64,000 bases of DNA from Erythrocercus mccallii (GCA_013397435.1 VZRG01000031.1:500609-564608), one strand, 5' to 3'; positions 1-14,500 are shown, counted from the first letter of the stretch. The notes: a model not told the origin generated them from the letters alone. A program made the numbers and translations.

Positions 1-1435
1 TAATAAACCAGTTAATTTGGTTCGATGGGCAAAGGGATGCCTAATTTCATGTAGGTTTCAGCAGTTCAATGTGCTGAATATTGTCACAGCTGACTTAAAT
101 TCTGAGATTGTTATTTCAACCCTTTACTCATTTCTGTGCTGAGATTTTACATATAAGGAGTTAATCTAAGAGAAATGGTTGCATCTTGTCTAGAAATTTG
201 TGTGTATATATATATTTGTATTATCCATATTCGTATTGGTGGGGAGAAAAAAAAGACCATATAGGATGTGTGTGACACAACTTTTTGCAGAACCCTAACA
301 GATTCCAGTCCTTTCACATTAAAAAGATCAAAACAAGGAGTTTTAACTAGAAACATTATTTCAATTAAAAAAATATTTCAAGAACAACTCTTTCTAGCCT
401 GTCTTGATAATTAGCTTTTTTGATTTGTAAAAAAATCTACATAGATATCTAAGTTGGAACATTATTAAAATGAGAAAAAGTTAGGAATTAAATGAGATGC
501 TTTATATACACATGTAGCAATAGTTCAGGCATACTGCAAGATTCCATTATTATAGACACTTCAGAGGTACATATGTGCACACTATCACTTGCTCATTAGA
601 AACATTGCATTTATATTTCATGTGATTTCTACTGTCTTCTGAAACATTTATATTTTTATATGCTAGAAAAATATGAACAGAATGGCATACAGCACTATTT
701 AAAAAAAAATTTAAATATGCCAATGGACCTCTCCTGGGTCTTCACTTTGCAGCTTCTCTAACTGGTAAATTAACAGGGATTTTTTCAGGATGCACTTGTA
801 GGATTTGAACATATTTCTCTACTGGAAAAGTTATTTCATGGAAATAAAAATCTGAAGATAGCTGCACCTTTTTATCCAGTGCTGGGTTTAAAAGAACTTA
901 ATAGCCTCTCAGTATTTTTAATGCCTGTGATATTACACAGCTAACAAATAATTTCAGAATTCAGTTACCACAATTAGGAATTTGAAGCAGGTGGCTCAAT
1001 AATGGGGCTTTTTCATTTCATTTATTAGAAGGGGGAGGAAAAAGCCCAGCAACGCAGAGCTTCATTTATTTTCATCAGCTCCACAGTAAGAGCATGGCAA
1101 TTTGCAACACCAGAATCATTTCAAGTACAGCTTTGCATACATCATTCATTTCTTTAGTTTTAAAAGCTTCTTATCGTTCAACCAAAATTTGAAAAGATAA
1201 TTTCCTGTCTAAAGTCCAATCTGGTCTGAGCATCCTGGCTGCTTTTTAACACTATATTGGCTTTCTTGGTAAGCAGATGGAGTGTCGGTGTTACTGCTGC
1301 GTGACCCCCAGGTGAGTGTGACTTTGCCTGTGTGTGCCTGTGCGTAACACATCCGCAAGCAAGAGCTGTGCGTGATATCCAATTTCCAGCTCGAAGGTTG
1401 CCTCACCTTCCCGTTCGCTAGGAAGAGTTTAATTT
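1..1435. other. Intergenic, AT-rich, no gene seen
   Basis: I see no exon-like open frame, RNA gene or recognisable repeat here. The short open frames on both strands have no family resemblance and no splice context. The stretch ends where a GC-rich patch begins. Confidence 0.6.
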
Positions 1436-1439
1436 AATT

Positions 1440-1710
1440 TCGCTGCAGCCCCGAGGCCGGCAGCAGAAGCAGCACGCTCCCAGCAGGAGGATGCGGTGTT
1501 GGCAGCAGCGCCGCCGCGGGTTGCAGCCCGGCCGCTCGCAGGGCAGCGCTCGGCACGGCTCCGGCAGGGTCGGGGCGCGCACCATCCTCTTCATCGCGCT
1601 GCTTCTTACACGCTCTGTGTGTGGGTATGCGGGTCCGCACCTCGCAGAGAGCCCCACTGCCTTCCAGGGAACGCCGCTCCCGAGGCACTGTCGGCCCGGG
1701 AGTCACTTTG
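1440..1710. promoter_or_regulatory. Orphan GC-rich / CpG-island-like patch
   Basis: About 270 bp of GC-rich, CpG-containing DNA (GCCGCCGCGGG, CCGGCCGCTCGC, GGGGCGCGC) stands alone in AT-rich surroundings. Open frames cross it on both strands, including an 82-codon + strand frame from 1491 with a short hydrophobic run (ILFIALLL), but GC-rich DNA gives stop-poor frames by chance. I recognise no protein. In birds such a patch usually marks a promoter or first exon (a coding gene or lncRNA). It could also be an isolated regulatory island. No donor, TATA box or partner exon can be assigned with confidence. Confidence 0.45.
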
Positions 1711-2748
1711 TTGGCTTCTCCACTAACATGAAGTGTTAATGCTGCGTTGAGAACAAAGCTCTGCTGTTCTTGTGCCAGAATAAAGGAGCTTCACCCTGCG
1801 TGAAGGTGCCTCGATTTCTGCATGTATCGTGAGGAGTCTGGGCACTAAGGAAGTGTGGTGATAGTCTAAGACCAGGTGACAGGTCTTACCATGCAAACAG
1901 CAGGTTGCTCAGGTTTAAGCAAAACAGAGGCCTTAAAGTGGCCCCAGGTGTTGCCAGTGGTAGGATTTGCACCCTCAGAGTGTCTCACAATTTAGAGATC
2001 AATTCAATGCTTCAACCACAACTGCTGTTGCAGAGCATGAGTGGGCTATTGCTGTCCACTGTCCGTTTGAGCACATGCAGCCCCTTCCATGCACAGGAAT
2101 TGCCATTAGAAACCTCCCTCTGGTTCAGAATACAGGCAGAAACTTTGGAAGCAATCTCTCTGAAGACTTTGAAGCCCCCCTGCACTGCACCATGGGTCCT
2201 GCAAAGCTGAACCAGCTTGTGTTTGCTACTGGGCTTAGTGCCCAACAAAGAGCCCCTTACCATGGCAGAGAGAATCTGTTACACATGATACCATATTAAG
2301 CAATTAACAGGGTTGTGGGGCTGAGCCTAGTGCCTATCCTCTGCAGTTTAATCATTTCTCTGTTTGCAAGGTTTCTAACAAATAAGACATACATGTTCCT
2401 CGCATTAGCACATCAACAGTGTCTATGGAAAAAGTAGAGACACAGCATGCACTGCTGATCTGCTCAGGAACAGGGTCATATTGGGCAATACTAATCAGAG
2501 GAGGTGCAGCTTCTCAGCTGACTGCTCCTGTTCTGATTGCCCAGTCAGCTGCCTGCAGACAGGATGCCTTCCTGGTAAGACCTTGCCCAAACATGTTCAG
2601 CTCCATGTGGAAATTTTGCAATTCTTTGTATGAATATGTACTTGACAGTAAGCATTACTGACAAGATTCTCCTTTTGCCCAGGTGTTACTGCTTTCAAAC
2701 CAGGTAAGGAGTATTGGTGATAATTTAACATTTAAAAATGTTAAAAGC

Positions 2749-2776
2749 AATAAATAAATAAACAAATAAATAAATT
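2749..2776. repeat. (AAAT)n simple repeat
   Basis: The AATA/TAAA tetranucleotide is repeated about seven times with one C interruption. It is an ordinary microsatellite. Confidence 0.9.
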
Positions 2777-3998
2777 ATTTTTAGCCCTTAGAAGCTCTCT
2801 TCTGCAGAGGCACAGCCTTCAGGGCTATTTGAACCAGCAGCCTCAACACAGCTCCACCAGCCCTTGCGGTAGGAGGGTGCCTCAGTCTCAGACTCTGCAG
2901 CCCCAGGGAGCAGTTGCTGGCCCTTGAATCTCCTCCCACTGCTGGCACAGCTATCTGCTCTTTAACAGAAGCTCAACAACCCTGTGTAAAATCGTCCTTC
3001 CCCATGCTGGAGGGAACATGAACCCCCTGATGTTTCACTTTAGATTGACACAGTCCACAGTTAATATCACCTCACGATATTGTATGCTACTTCAGTGTAT
3101 TTCACTGCAATAATGGGAATCATGCAACTATGAAACTTGGAGACTGGATCAGTCCATTTACATTAAGGTATCTATGAATACTTTGTATGCTGAATATCCA
3201 GAATAAAGTGAATTAACATGAAGAGGCAAACTCTGTAAACTGACTCACTCTGTGTGCAGCCCACACAAAGAGGTAAATAGGGAGCCTCAGATAGGGAAAG
3301 ATTCTGTAGAGGAAGACTGTGCAGTGAGTGGAGCACTATTGCAGAAGGAATTGACACTACAGACTTGAGCCCCAGTCTGAAGGAAACATTGAAGCACCCC
3401 AGGCCTTTCATTCCCTGTGTATAAATGGAGATGATTTTATCAGTCATCTGATGAAATGATTTCTGAGTATAACTGAAATAGGGAGGTATGTGTCTAAGAG
3501 AGATGAATGGACAGATGGTTTACAGTCTCATCCTGCCCACCTGCCGCAGAACACAACTAAGCCTACTACAACTGTGTTAAAGCATAGGAACTGCTGGTCC
3601 AAAAAACCCCCAGTGAAAAATGCAATGACAGCAGTAATATTTGCACAACAGTTCATATTTCCAACTTGCTAACAATTACTTCAAAAAGATGTAGCTATGT
3701 TATTTTTTAGCAGAAACAAAACTTGAAATCCTGATGTGATCTATGCTACTGGTCTCTTCCAAACACTGGTTGCCTCAGTAAAAGAGAGATCAAGACTCTC
3801 ATGCCACTCATTGTGACATAGCGTAAACCTGCTCCATCATCTGGACATTGAACTGACTTGCTTACTTTAGAAAGGGAAACATTGACTAGTGCTTAGTTGG
3901 TTTCCAGAATAGAACAGTTTTTATTCTTTATGACATCTTAAAGTAGCTATAGCCAGATTCTGCAATAATGTATTTGACAGTAGGGAGTCCCATGAAGT

Positions 3999-4039
3999 CT
4001 ACAATAGTTCTTACTGACTTACTACAATAGTTCTTACTG
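3999..4039. repeat. Short tandem duplication, 23-bp period
   Basis: The 18-mer CTACAATAGTTCTTACTG occurs at 3999-4016 and again at 4022-4039. This is a local tandem duplication of 23 bp with no coding context. Confidence 0.85.
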
Positions 4040-7000
4040 TCATGTCATAAATTTTACTAGAATGATAGAAGACTCACATTGCTTTTGTGATCAATGAAGC
4101 ATTTCCTTATTAACCAGGGACACCAGTTCTGTCCTTTCTGAAGTTAGTGAGAAATAATATTGCTTCCTACACATATTTTTATAAGGCCTTACTACTGCTT
4201 CCAGTGCATCAGTTATGAGTTAAATATTGGCGTTAAAATTGTTTACTTGTGTTGGATGCTTTGTTGGTTGCTAGAACCCAGAATGTAGTTTCTGGCTCTT
4301 CTTCTGTTGTTATTCTTTCCCCTCAAAATTTAGTAAGAGGAATGTTGTTATAGCTTTAAATTTCTCGCTAAAAGCTGATGTATGTTGGTGCAATGGAAAG
4401 AGGCTGGTTTTATTTAGGCATTCAGAAACTGATATCTAATTAAATTTTGAAATGAAATGTTAAAACCAGTGGGTGACAGACTGTCTGTAGGCGTGTCCCC
4501 TGAGGTGCTCCCTATTTTATTTGTTAATGATCTTTCTTCATTGCCCACACTAAGCCAAGCTCTACCAACTACTGCTATAGCACCATTATTCAGCATTTAA
4601 TTTCTTACAATCTTAAAAAAATTAAAAATAATAAAAAAACCACTATTTAATTAGTTGCTCATCTAAGCCCTCAATGGTTGGTTCTCTCCTGTGTACAGAT
4701 ACTTGCCTCTACCTATTTCAAACACTAAAGTATTGTTTTGCAATCACAAAATTCTGGCATTGACAAAATTCAGGTGATATGGGGTAAATTAATGAAGTCA
4801 AACTGGTATGACAAGAATATGCAGGTGACCAAAGACAGATCTGATTTTAACTATTCTACTTGGAAAAGCAGAGATGTGTAAAGAGATGACTTGAGGGCAG
4901 ATATGCAGCCTCAACCCAGAATTTTAAACCTTTACTTTTTGGAATTTTTCATTTTTTCTTTCTTTTTTACTTATCTCCCTTCTCTATTAAATCAATGTCA
5001 AGAGACTACTTCTGTCTGACCTTAAATGAATAGAAATGTTCATTACCTTTAGTTCTTTGCAGTTATCACTAAAAAGATATTTGATATTTTCTTGTTGCAT
5101 TTTTTTTGTGTTTGTTTGCTTGGGTTTTTTTGGGGGGAGGAGGGTGTTGCTTTGTTTTGGGGTGTTGTTTTTTGTCATCACTGATATATCTCTGATATAA
5201 AGAAAGGCACTGGAGAAATGCATTAACAAGTACATGCAGTAGTCTTTTCAGCCTGTGCCACTGGATGGCTCAATGTGTCACAAAAGAAATCTCTGTTAGC
5301 AGTATAAGTTAAATTCAGTTATTCAGTTTGTGAAGAAGCTACTTTTCAAGGAGGATCGGAATATATTTTGCTACAGGTATGAAGATCAGAGCTGCCATGG
5401 TGGTCATGTTATTGCAAACTGTGAAGTTTCCTTTATCTACAATTCTGTAATACTATTTTCAAAACCTCCTGTAAAAGATGGATATAAATTCTTCTTCATG
5501 GAGAGCAAAAACGGCTTTGGGCAGCTGAGTTTGCTTTTTGATACTAAGGAATCAAGAACAGTAGGTAAACACTAACTTGGCGGCTCAAAATTTGCCTATT
5601 CATGGACTTGGTAAGAAATGTTGTTCTGGCTGTTCCTTACTACTGGCTTAAACAGGGACCAAAATAGGTACATGTTGGAGCATGTGTCTGTGTGTGAAAT
5701 TAAACCACGAAGTAGAGACACACTTCAGAATAGTTCCCTGCTTTGGCAAACTCTAACAATTTGCTGCTCTTCAGTCTGCAATACTGACTTCAAAACAGAT
5801 AGATAGGGCTATTTTTGTTATTTGTACCCTGTTTTTCTCTAGGAAATGTACTGAAACAACCAACGTCTTTGCAGTTGCTTACATAAGTTGGCAATAATTT
5901 TTTTTTTTACCAGTCTTGATACAGATCAATAGCTCAAATCCAGCCCAAGATTAGAAAGTAAAACTACCCATGCTTCAGGTCCCTGAGCTGTCCGGTCCTA
6001 TGCGTTTTGGCTAGTAATGATGGCAGGAAAAAGCAACCAAACTCACCCTTTCCTGTCCTCTGCTATGGATCTTGAAAAAATGATGCAGCTTGTTAATAAT
6101 TTATTTAATTTATCTTTATTTAAGATATAGTTTGCTGTACCAGCCTGAAATTTCAACTGCTCTTTGAATGATGATGTATTAAATTGTCTGCATTATAAAT
6201 ACGCTTTTGGAGCTGCTCTGTTTTTTGTGATAACTGTGTTGGATTCTGAGTCATTAAGGTTATAAAACAGATAGAATAGACTGTATTCTGCCACAGAGGT
6301 GGCATAGTTCAGCATGACTGAGTCACTGCTCTGAAGAGAGACAGCACTGATTTTTATGCAGGGTATTGCAAGTCAAGCCTGAAGTGCATTGGCAGAGCTG
6401 CATTGTAGCAGGCAAAAAGCTGCTCCTTAATACATGCCTGATTTTACTTGTACAGTTCACATTTTTCCAGATACTCATCATATAACATTCTAAACTACAT
6501 TTTGATGCAAGTGACCCGGGATCATTTCAAGCAGTGAGAAGAGAACAGTTAAAATTCTCAACCATTATAAATGGTCAACTTGGCAGGTGCCAAGCATAGC
6601 ATGTGTGACCATATTAAACAAACTTGGCTGGGAAACTAGAAGTTGGCAAGCATCTTCTACCTGCTGCCTTGTTTGCTTCAGTTTTCCTTTTTCCTCAGCT
6701 GGAAAAATCTTACTTACTAGAGTAGTGAGATCTTTGCAAGAGTCATGTTTTCTTTTTCCTCTTCCTGCCTCTGCTTGTCCTTTGCTTTACAATCTGTGCT
6801 GATTTGAAAAGGTTTTCCAGTTGGCCATGTCTTCTCTCCAGAAACTCCAGTTTTGTTCTCCTTGCCCTCTTCTGTCTGGACTCTCTTCCCTCGTTGTGCT
6901 TTATCTATTTCCCAACAACTTTTGTGCCCAGAATACCAGGTGCAATTCTTTTCTCCTTGCCACCAGACCAAACCCCTCAGCTGCCCACTCCTACCTGCTG

Positions 7001-10000
7001 TCATCTCTGTCACTCATCTGTTAAATCCCCAGGCTTTTTTATTCCTAGGCAAATGTCCCTTCTGGTTCTTTCTTGGAACATCTCCTATGGGTTTTTTGAA
7101 TATTTCTGTGTGTATATTTCTCATTAGAGTTTTGATTTTTTTTGTGTGTTATTTCCTCTGTTAGTATACAGTGGGGAACAAGACTATTTTAATGTTCTAT
7201 TTTGTTTATTAGTACCCTGAAATGTTTTGCAGCTCATTATTGATGTGAAATATAAATTCAAAATGCATCAAAGGTGAATAAAACACTATTAGGCACATCT
7301 TTAATGATTCATGTTCAATCCAGGATCCTATTGCCCTGGTACAAATGACCACATAAGGGCAGATAGGTTGATTTGCATTACACTATGTTGTTAATTTGAA
7401 AAAAACCCTTCATCTAAAAATGGAGTTTCACAAGGAACTTTTCAGATGCTTTATAATAATCTGCATTCCTTACCTTATGTTTAGCTTTCCATTGGGGGAA
7501 AAATAAAACAACAACCTTGAGGCTGTGAGTTAAATATGCTATTCTATGAAGAAAATTATCCATATGTCCTTTCAGTCTTTTATGCTTTCCATCTTTGAGT
7601 GTTTAGTAACTAAAGATTATTATACCTAATAAATTAGAATCTTAATCAGTCATAAAACTTCAAATACTTCTACCCAGTATATTATACCTGTAATGTGAAT
7701 TGATCACAACTGGTTTGTTTTAAAGACCAGACACAAACGTTTTTCAGGTTATCTCTAGGAAGGTACACACCTACACATGCATACCTATTCCTTCCATTCA
7801 CCTTTGTGATCCTAGGATGATATAATAGTTTTATTATTTCCAGCAGATGCTCTGGCAATTCAGAGATGTGACAAACAACGTTTGCAGGAAAAGGTTATGC
7901 ATCCTATCTGACCAATTGCATATAGATATGGCAAACTTCCATGCACATGATTTCCCCATTCAATTTTTTTTATATGAGAAAATTTTCTTGCATCTCATTC
8001 TGAACATTCCCAAACATAGCCTTTCTCTCTTTCACATGACACAAAAATTGGTCACTAAAAACATTACATTTTGAGCTTAATCTAAACAACAGAACAAAGA
8101 TATCAGTGCTGAAGTGGCAGCAAGTGTATTTTTAGCTGGACTGTATTGTTTCTGGTTATATAGGTTATATTGTCTGGGGTTGTTTTAAATTTCTGGAACA
8201 GTTGTGCTTGTTTTTTGATGCCTAGGGTGTGAGTGCTGAGTGCCATACCATGGGGTCTTGATTAAGAGTGAGAGGCAATGTAGCATCTATGTTGAATAGG
8301 TACTCCATGATAGCTGACTACAGGAAGGGAGCTATTCATCCCCAAACAAGTGCTTGAATAACATTTTACACGAGCAGGAGAGAGAGATAGCATGTGCACT
8401 TTGGGATAATTCAGCTCTGTCTGCATGCAGGGTCGAGCAAACAGCACCAATGATTTCAAGCCTGAGCCAGGCAGAACTGTCCTTCTGCTTAGAAGGCTGT
8501 CTCATGCACAAACAATAAAAAGCCAAGTAAACAGCAAGCACTCAGAAAACATTTTCAACTTTAAATAAATAATTTAATAAAAAGGGTAAAAGACCTCATC
8601 AGGCAACCTACTCCTTTTAAAAGTAGTTGTACCCTCTCAAGTTTTTACAACTAGAAATGCAGGCAAAGCAGACTCTAGTTTGGGGCTCTACAGAAAAATT
8701 ATATATTAAAAATATGCTGCTACTGTAATGATCATTCTCAAACGGCTCTTTGAAAATGAAGGCAAAGCAAAGTTTACTTTGGTCAAGGAGACGGGACACA
8801 ATTCTAAAAAATATTCAAGCATAAGTTATATGAAATTCATGAAGCTGGAATATTTACTCTTTTACCCATCAATTTTGACCCAGCTAAGTTATTTTCATCA
8901 GAAGAGATGGAATGCTTTATACTTATGGCCTTTCTAGCAGTCAATATAGTATTGACTATATTGCAGCCTATGTAGCCAGTGTGGTGATGAGATACTGTAG
9001 TTTTCACAAGCTTTCATTAGGTTTGCTATGAAATGCCATGTTCTCATATTAGTCATCCTCTCTGCTTTATATCTTAGAAGATGCATTTCAAACTGTTTTA
9101 AAAGTACATTATTACTCAGCTGTTCACCAAAATAGACCAATATACATTATAATGTTTACGAGGTGGTAGTCTTACAATTCAACAATTTAAAACTTACATT
9201 CCATCTGACATAGCTATAAAATTGTTTCAAATGGTTGTGCTTACTTTTTGGAGCAAGTAGTTCTAAATGAAAAGGCTGATGGCTTCAATTTGATTATTAG
9301 CAAGTAAAAGAACACTGATAGAAATATTGCAGTCAGTGTGTTGATATTCCAGGGAGAATGAAAAATGTTTAGTGGACAGTTTAGAATACTGTCAGTATAC
9401 AGTGTCATAAAAAACTGCTGAACTTGCTTCTTTATTTATATCATTGATGTAGGTTTAATACCATTTAAATATCTTCAAAGCCACATCATTAATGAAAAAA
9501 ATTAGCTGTTTCAACAATAGATGGTGAACACTTTCCTCCTAGTATGCTTCAACCAAATATGAGCTATAGGCAGCTGGAGAGGGACAAGGCTCAACATCTC
9601 CTGTCAAAAAGCAGCCAGTCTGCAGGGAATGAGGACCTCCTCAACTCCACCATGAGATATGCAAGGTCACCTTTCATATGTGTGGATGGAGTCAGGTTCA
9701 AGTATGTGAAAGGAAAGGAGGTGGAGGAATGGAAAGAAAAGGCAGATATTTAACCTACTGTCCCAATAAGAAATCATAAAACAGAGATCCCATCAGATTC
9801 TACACCATTTTTCTCTGCCCTGGTAATTTCACTGTGGCAGAGTGAAACTGATTATCATGTTTTCCTAGTTGCTACTACTATATTAATTAATTCAATGCTT
9901 TCAGCAGATGTCTACACGAAAATACAGCAACTCAACTTGAAAAAACAGATCTTAAAAACAGAGGTCTTAGGAAGTGAGATAATACTCAAGTAAAACACTA

Positions 10001-11289
10001 GTTCTCTGAATAACAGGGCCAGTGCCCGTGATATGGAAAATAAGCAAATGAGGTCCCAAGGACAGAAAGAAGATGGAAAGAAGGAGCAGAGTTACAGTGT
10101 GTCTCCTAAAGTTGAGGTTGGAAAAGTGCTGAGATTGTGAGTGAAGCTACATGTGTGTTTCTGCAGCTTCTTAAAAGCCTTGCATAACTCTTCAGTGAAA
10201 AATGTGTTTGCAATTTTCTCCACCTAACATTGGAAAGAAAGCAATTATTAATTTATTATCAGACAAGAAGTTGTCCTAAGTTATCTAAGCACATTTGCAT
10301 CAAGTTATTCTAGTGGAATACCTGTTTACAAATATCCAAACAAGTGGTCCTTAAAGAAAAGAGCACTGGTCACACAGAAGATCCCTGCACTAACAGTACT
10401 TCACACTGAAAAGGCAGTACTGTCGGTGGGACTGCAAACATCCACCATCCCCACCTGCCTCCGTGGATACTCTCCTGTCTCCCCTCCATTCATTCTGAGC
10501 CCGTACTTCTGCCAGCACATGTGGCAACGATTGCCAATTCTGACAGTTGTTTCTGTGAAGGGGGACATCTGTCTACATAAAATCAGGCTGGGGTCTGCAA
10601 ACTCATTCACAGAGGACATGAAATAGTCATCAGATGGTAAAAATTACCTTCTTGGTTAAAACACAAACTGCTGTCCCAAAAGTGAGAAAGACTCTTATCT
10701 GACTAATGCTCACCTGAGCCAGGCTGAAGTTTCTAACATATGTGTTTGGGGGAGCCCTTGTAATTGCTGACAGATGGATCTCCAGCCAAAGAGCCTTCCA
10801 CCTCCGCTTGCATCTCTCATGTTTTGAAATGTTAACAATAAAAATTACCTTCTTCATCATACATCAAAGAACAGGAACATGAAATTCTTGAAAAAGCTAT
10901 CAATACATACTGTAGATGTCTTATCAATGAGCTGTTTACAAATGCCAATGAGACAGCCCATTGGCTTTGTGGCTTTTTATAGATGGGGTTGTCTCAGAGG
11001 AATACTGACATCAGCCCAAATCTCTCCTTGGCATCCCCTTTCTCCTTTGATTGTTTCTCTAAATCTTTTGCTGTAAGTCTAAAAGCAAAAAAGTTCTCTG
11101 TACAGTTGGTTCTAATTAAGAAAATTAAAGCTATATATTTTTAAGCAAAAATAAAAATGACACAGACAGCATTTAAACATTTAAAGCACAAGTACAGTGA
11201 ATGGGCAGGCAGTTATATTAACTCTTGACGATCTACCTTATGAAACACATTTCCAGGGTAAATGCATTAGCAGTTCAGTGTTTCTTTAA

Positions 11290-11520
11290 TTTTTGCACAG
11301 AAGCATCATTTTTTTGGGTCAGATCACATTTTGTAACACAATATCAATCTTGCAATACCCATGTTCTAGACGGGCTGTAGGGATTCTGCTGTAATTATGT
11401 CAAAAAATGAAATATTTCAAAATCTGATTGACAGCTTGATTACAATAATGCATCTGATTAAATTCCGGGTGTGCTGGTGTAACAAAGGAGGGAATGTCAG
11501 TGGTAATTAACTGTATTTTT
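11290..11520. promoter_or_regulatory. Candidate conserved enhancer (PBX/MEIS and homeodomain sites)
   Basis: The stretch contains TGATTGACAG at 11425-11434, an exact match to the known PBX-MEIS/PREP composite decamer. Within about 90 bp it is followed by TTGATTAC, TGATTAAAT and GGTAATTAAC, all typical homeodomain half-sites. It lies about 5 kb upstream of the VRK1 promoter in otherwise gene-free DNA. Motif density is what I see. Enhancer function is inference, and AT-rich DNA gives TAAT cores by chance. Confidence 0.25.
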
Positions 11521-11529
11521 GCTAAATTT

Positions 11530-14500
11530 TGTTGAGCATTTCTTGCTCTTAGGTTTTAGTACATTGAAACCAATGAGACACCTAGTGGTAGCATTAGAGT
11601 TTCTTAGTGCCATTAGGGATTGGGGAAAACCAGTTCTTATGCAAATCACATATTTTGTTACATGTCATGTAAATTTTATGTACATTACTGTGGTCTTGAA
11701 CACCAACACTATGCAGTACAGTGGCATGACAGGATCCTTCCATGCAATGCTGAAATATAGAACAGTAGTTGTGTAAGTACTTTTTCTTCTCCGGACAGCT
11801 ACTTCTGTATAATAAAGCTTGCCAGAAGACAGACAAGTATGAATTATAATGAATTGCAGTGGTTTATTTTTAATTTTCATTGTATTACATCTCCTTCCAA
11901 GGAAACAGTCAATGGCTTCTGCCCCTTTTACATCCTCAAAGCAAGTTTGTATGAGACAATTAATTCACAAAAAACTCCTATTTATATGAATATGGTGAAC
12001 TTTTGATATTAAAAGAGGATGAAATGTGCTAATTTTTATTAGCTTTTAGTTGGTTTTTTTCTCTGAACAAAAACTCCTTTTTGTTCCAAACTTTGTTCCC
12101 AACTCCAAACTTTGTCTGCCCCTCAGAAAAAAGCTGCTGTCTCCAATCTAATAAAAGATCTTAGGTGTTTTAGCATGTAGTTTAGAAATAAAAATATTAC
12201 CTAAATGATAAATTTTTAGTGCTCTCTCTCATGAAACTGATGGATAAATGCAGAGATGAGAAATTATTATTTCCTAGATTTAAATAATTCAAGGTGCCAC
12301 ACAGAATAATTGACTCAAAACTGTGCTCCTTCATGGGTCTGCTGATATCTGCTAACCTTGATATTTTGCCTGCACATCTCTTCCATAGGTTTTACTGTCC
12401 TTTCAAATGTGTCCCTTACAACTGCAAAATCCATTCCAGGCCAATATTCTTCCCTTAACCCAGATTTTATTCCCTTTTAACAGTCTGTAACCACTGACTT
12501 GTCAGAAACCAGGTTACCTATATTTGTTCTATTTTGGGGAGTGAGGAGACATGGTAGAACAACTAACAAGGCTTTTGAATTTATTTGGTATTTACTGACT
12601 GTCATATCTTTGAACAAGTGCTATGTTTTCCTCTATATCTGGGTAATATTCAATAGACTTTGCTTCCTGGCAAGGTATAGATGGTAAAAATATACAAATG
12701 AGATGCAATCTAATATAATAAAGTGAAAGATAAAAAAATATAAAGCTGGCATACACATTTTCTGTAAAAAAAAATTGAAGAGATTGCTAGAGAAAGTAAC
12801 AAGTACATGGTGATTACATTTTCAAAAAGTGGACAGAAAGATGGTATTTCTTCTATTTTCAAGCAAAAGAGTTAGTACTGCATTGTTTAAAAATCCACTG
12901 TAGAAAACATATGACAGCTTGGTGACCATGGAAGTGATAGAGATGTTTTTAGGCAGTGGGAAATAGAACTGTAGATAGGGAGTATAAGGCACAGAGCTCT
13001 CCCTTTTTGTGTCAAAAGCGGGTTTTAAAAATATAACTTCATTCTTTTGTGCATTTTTCTAGAGCCTAATCACCTTAAGAAATCACTATTTGATCAGTAA
13101 GTCCACAGCTAAGTATAAGCTCACTTCATTCAAGAGATCTACATCCTCTGAGCTACAAAGAATAGCAAATAATAAGTTTATAGAATTTTGGTTTCTTATT
13201 TAAATAGCATATAGTGATAACACTACTATTTAGCAGAGAAGTGTTTCGAAGTATGCTAATGACCACAAGAAAATTTCAAACCTCCATAATGTGCTTTAAT
13301 CACCAGCTGGAGATCAAAAGCCACCATGTGATTTTATACAGCATGGGCAGCTTCCAGAACTGCCTTACATGGAAAGAGATCAATGGTAAAATTGGTAGAT
13401 ACAGCAAAGCTTTGCAATAAAAGCGTTTTATGTATCTTGTTCAAAGTATTCAAGGGCCTTTTAGATCACTGATTGAACCATAGACATTATAAAGTGGAAC
13501 CTTTTAATACCAAAATAAATTTGCAGAGTAAAATTCCATTACAGGAAAAAGCCTTGCACTGCAACAGGACAGATAATAATTCTTTCACATGTAATGGGAT
13601 ATATGAAATGTTTGATGATAAACAGAAGTTCTTTGCATCATTACATTTGGATCCTATGCACTGTTGTTTGTGTGCATGTGAGTGAATTTAGAGTGTAGGA
13701 TATACAGTGCCCCAAGTTAAATGCATTTGTACCTATAAATATCACTCTAACTGGGATGGGGGGAGACACTTCACAGTAAGACAATTCAGTCATTTAAGTA
13801 GAGAAAAACTGCTCATGCATATGAGTTTGGACCTTGACCAAAGAAAACATAAAAAGGCTTTAGAAACTCATGAAAGTCCATTAATTTGGATTAATTTAAT
13901 GAACTTCAAACAAGCTCTAGTCTTAGAAGCTTCAACTTATTTAAAATTATTTCCTTTAACAGCTTCAAATCATGTGTCTGTTAGCATCACAGAACTGCCA
14001 GAAAAGAAGAGAAACTTCCAATGGATCTCACTGTGTAGCTTTTCTTCCACAGTGTTTTCATCAATTCTTCTAATACTTCATCTCCTTTCTATGGAATTTT
14101 TGGGTACTCTGTAGAGACTGGATCTCTTCTACCCACATTCCATTCCTCTCTTTAACAAATTAACTACTTGGGGAATGAATACAGATGACATTTTAAAAGA
14201 GCTGAAAGACTTAAAAAGATTTTTCCTGCCTCAGCATCTTATTTTTGAATTTACAATATTTTGAAAAGTACAATTAATAATATCTTTTTAACTCAAAATA
14301 TAGAATTAAGAGTCAAGTGAACCAGGTCTTACTTCGAGATTTGCTACAAATTTCCTTTATCACTTCAAGCTAAACAAACTTTACTCAGCATCTCTGTGTC
14401 TGATTCTTTATTTGTAGTAAGGGGTAAATATTTATTTGCTGAAGTGATTATTTATTAAGTTCTTTAGGAAGTCGATCCTAACAAAAACTAATACTGTACC

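Larger units (their letters stand above)
1740..11280. other. Intergenic, no supported gene
   Basis: About 9.5 kb with no recognisable coding exon, tRNA, rRNA or clear interspersed repeat. Open frames are short (under about 110 codons) and none resembles a known family. Small simple repeats are listed separately. A T/G-rich run lies at about 5100-5170. Confidence 0.55.

Noticed and set aside
5330..5575. 81-codon plus-strand ORF with protein-like composition
   Set aside because: No family is recognised and there is no supporting splice sites, promoter or polyadenylation signal. It is similar in length to dozens of chance ORFs in the window.
10944..10965. Inverted CCAAT pair (GCCAATG / CATTGGC)
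   Set aside because: A seven-base inverted match in intergenic DNA without other promoter features is expected by chance.
13707..14114. 135-codon plus-strand ORF
   Set aside because: It starts at GTG, which is not a normal eukaryotic initiator, and has no family features or splice context.
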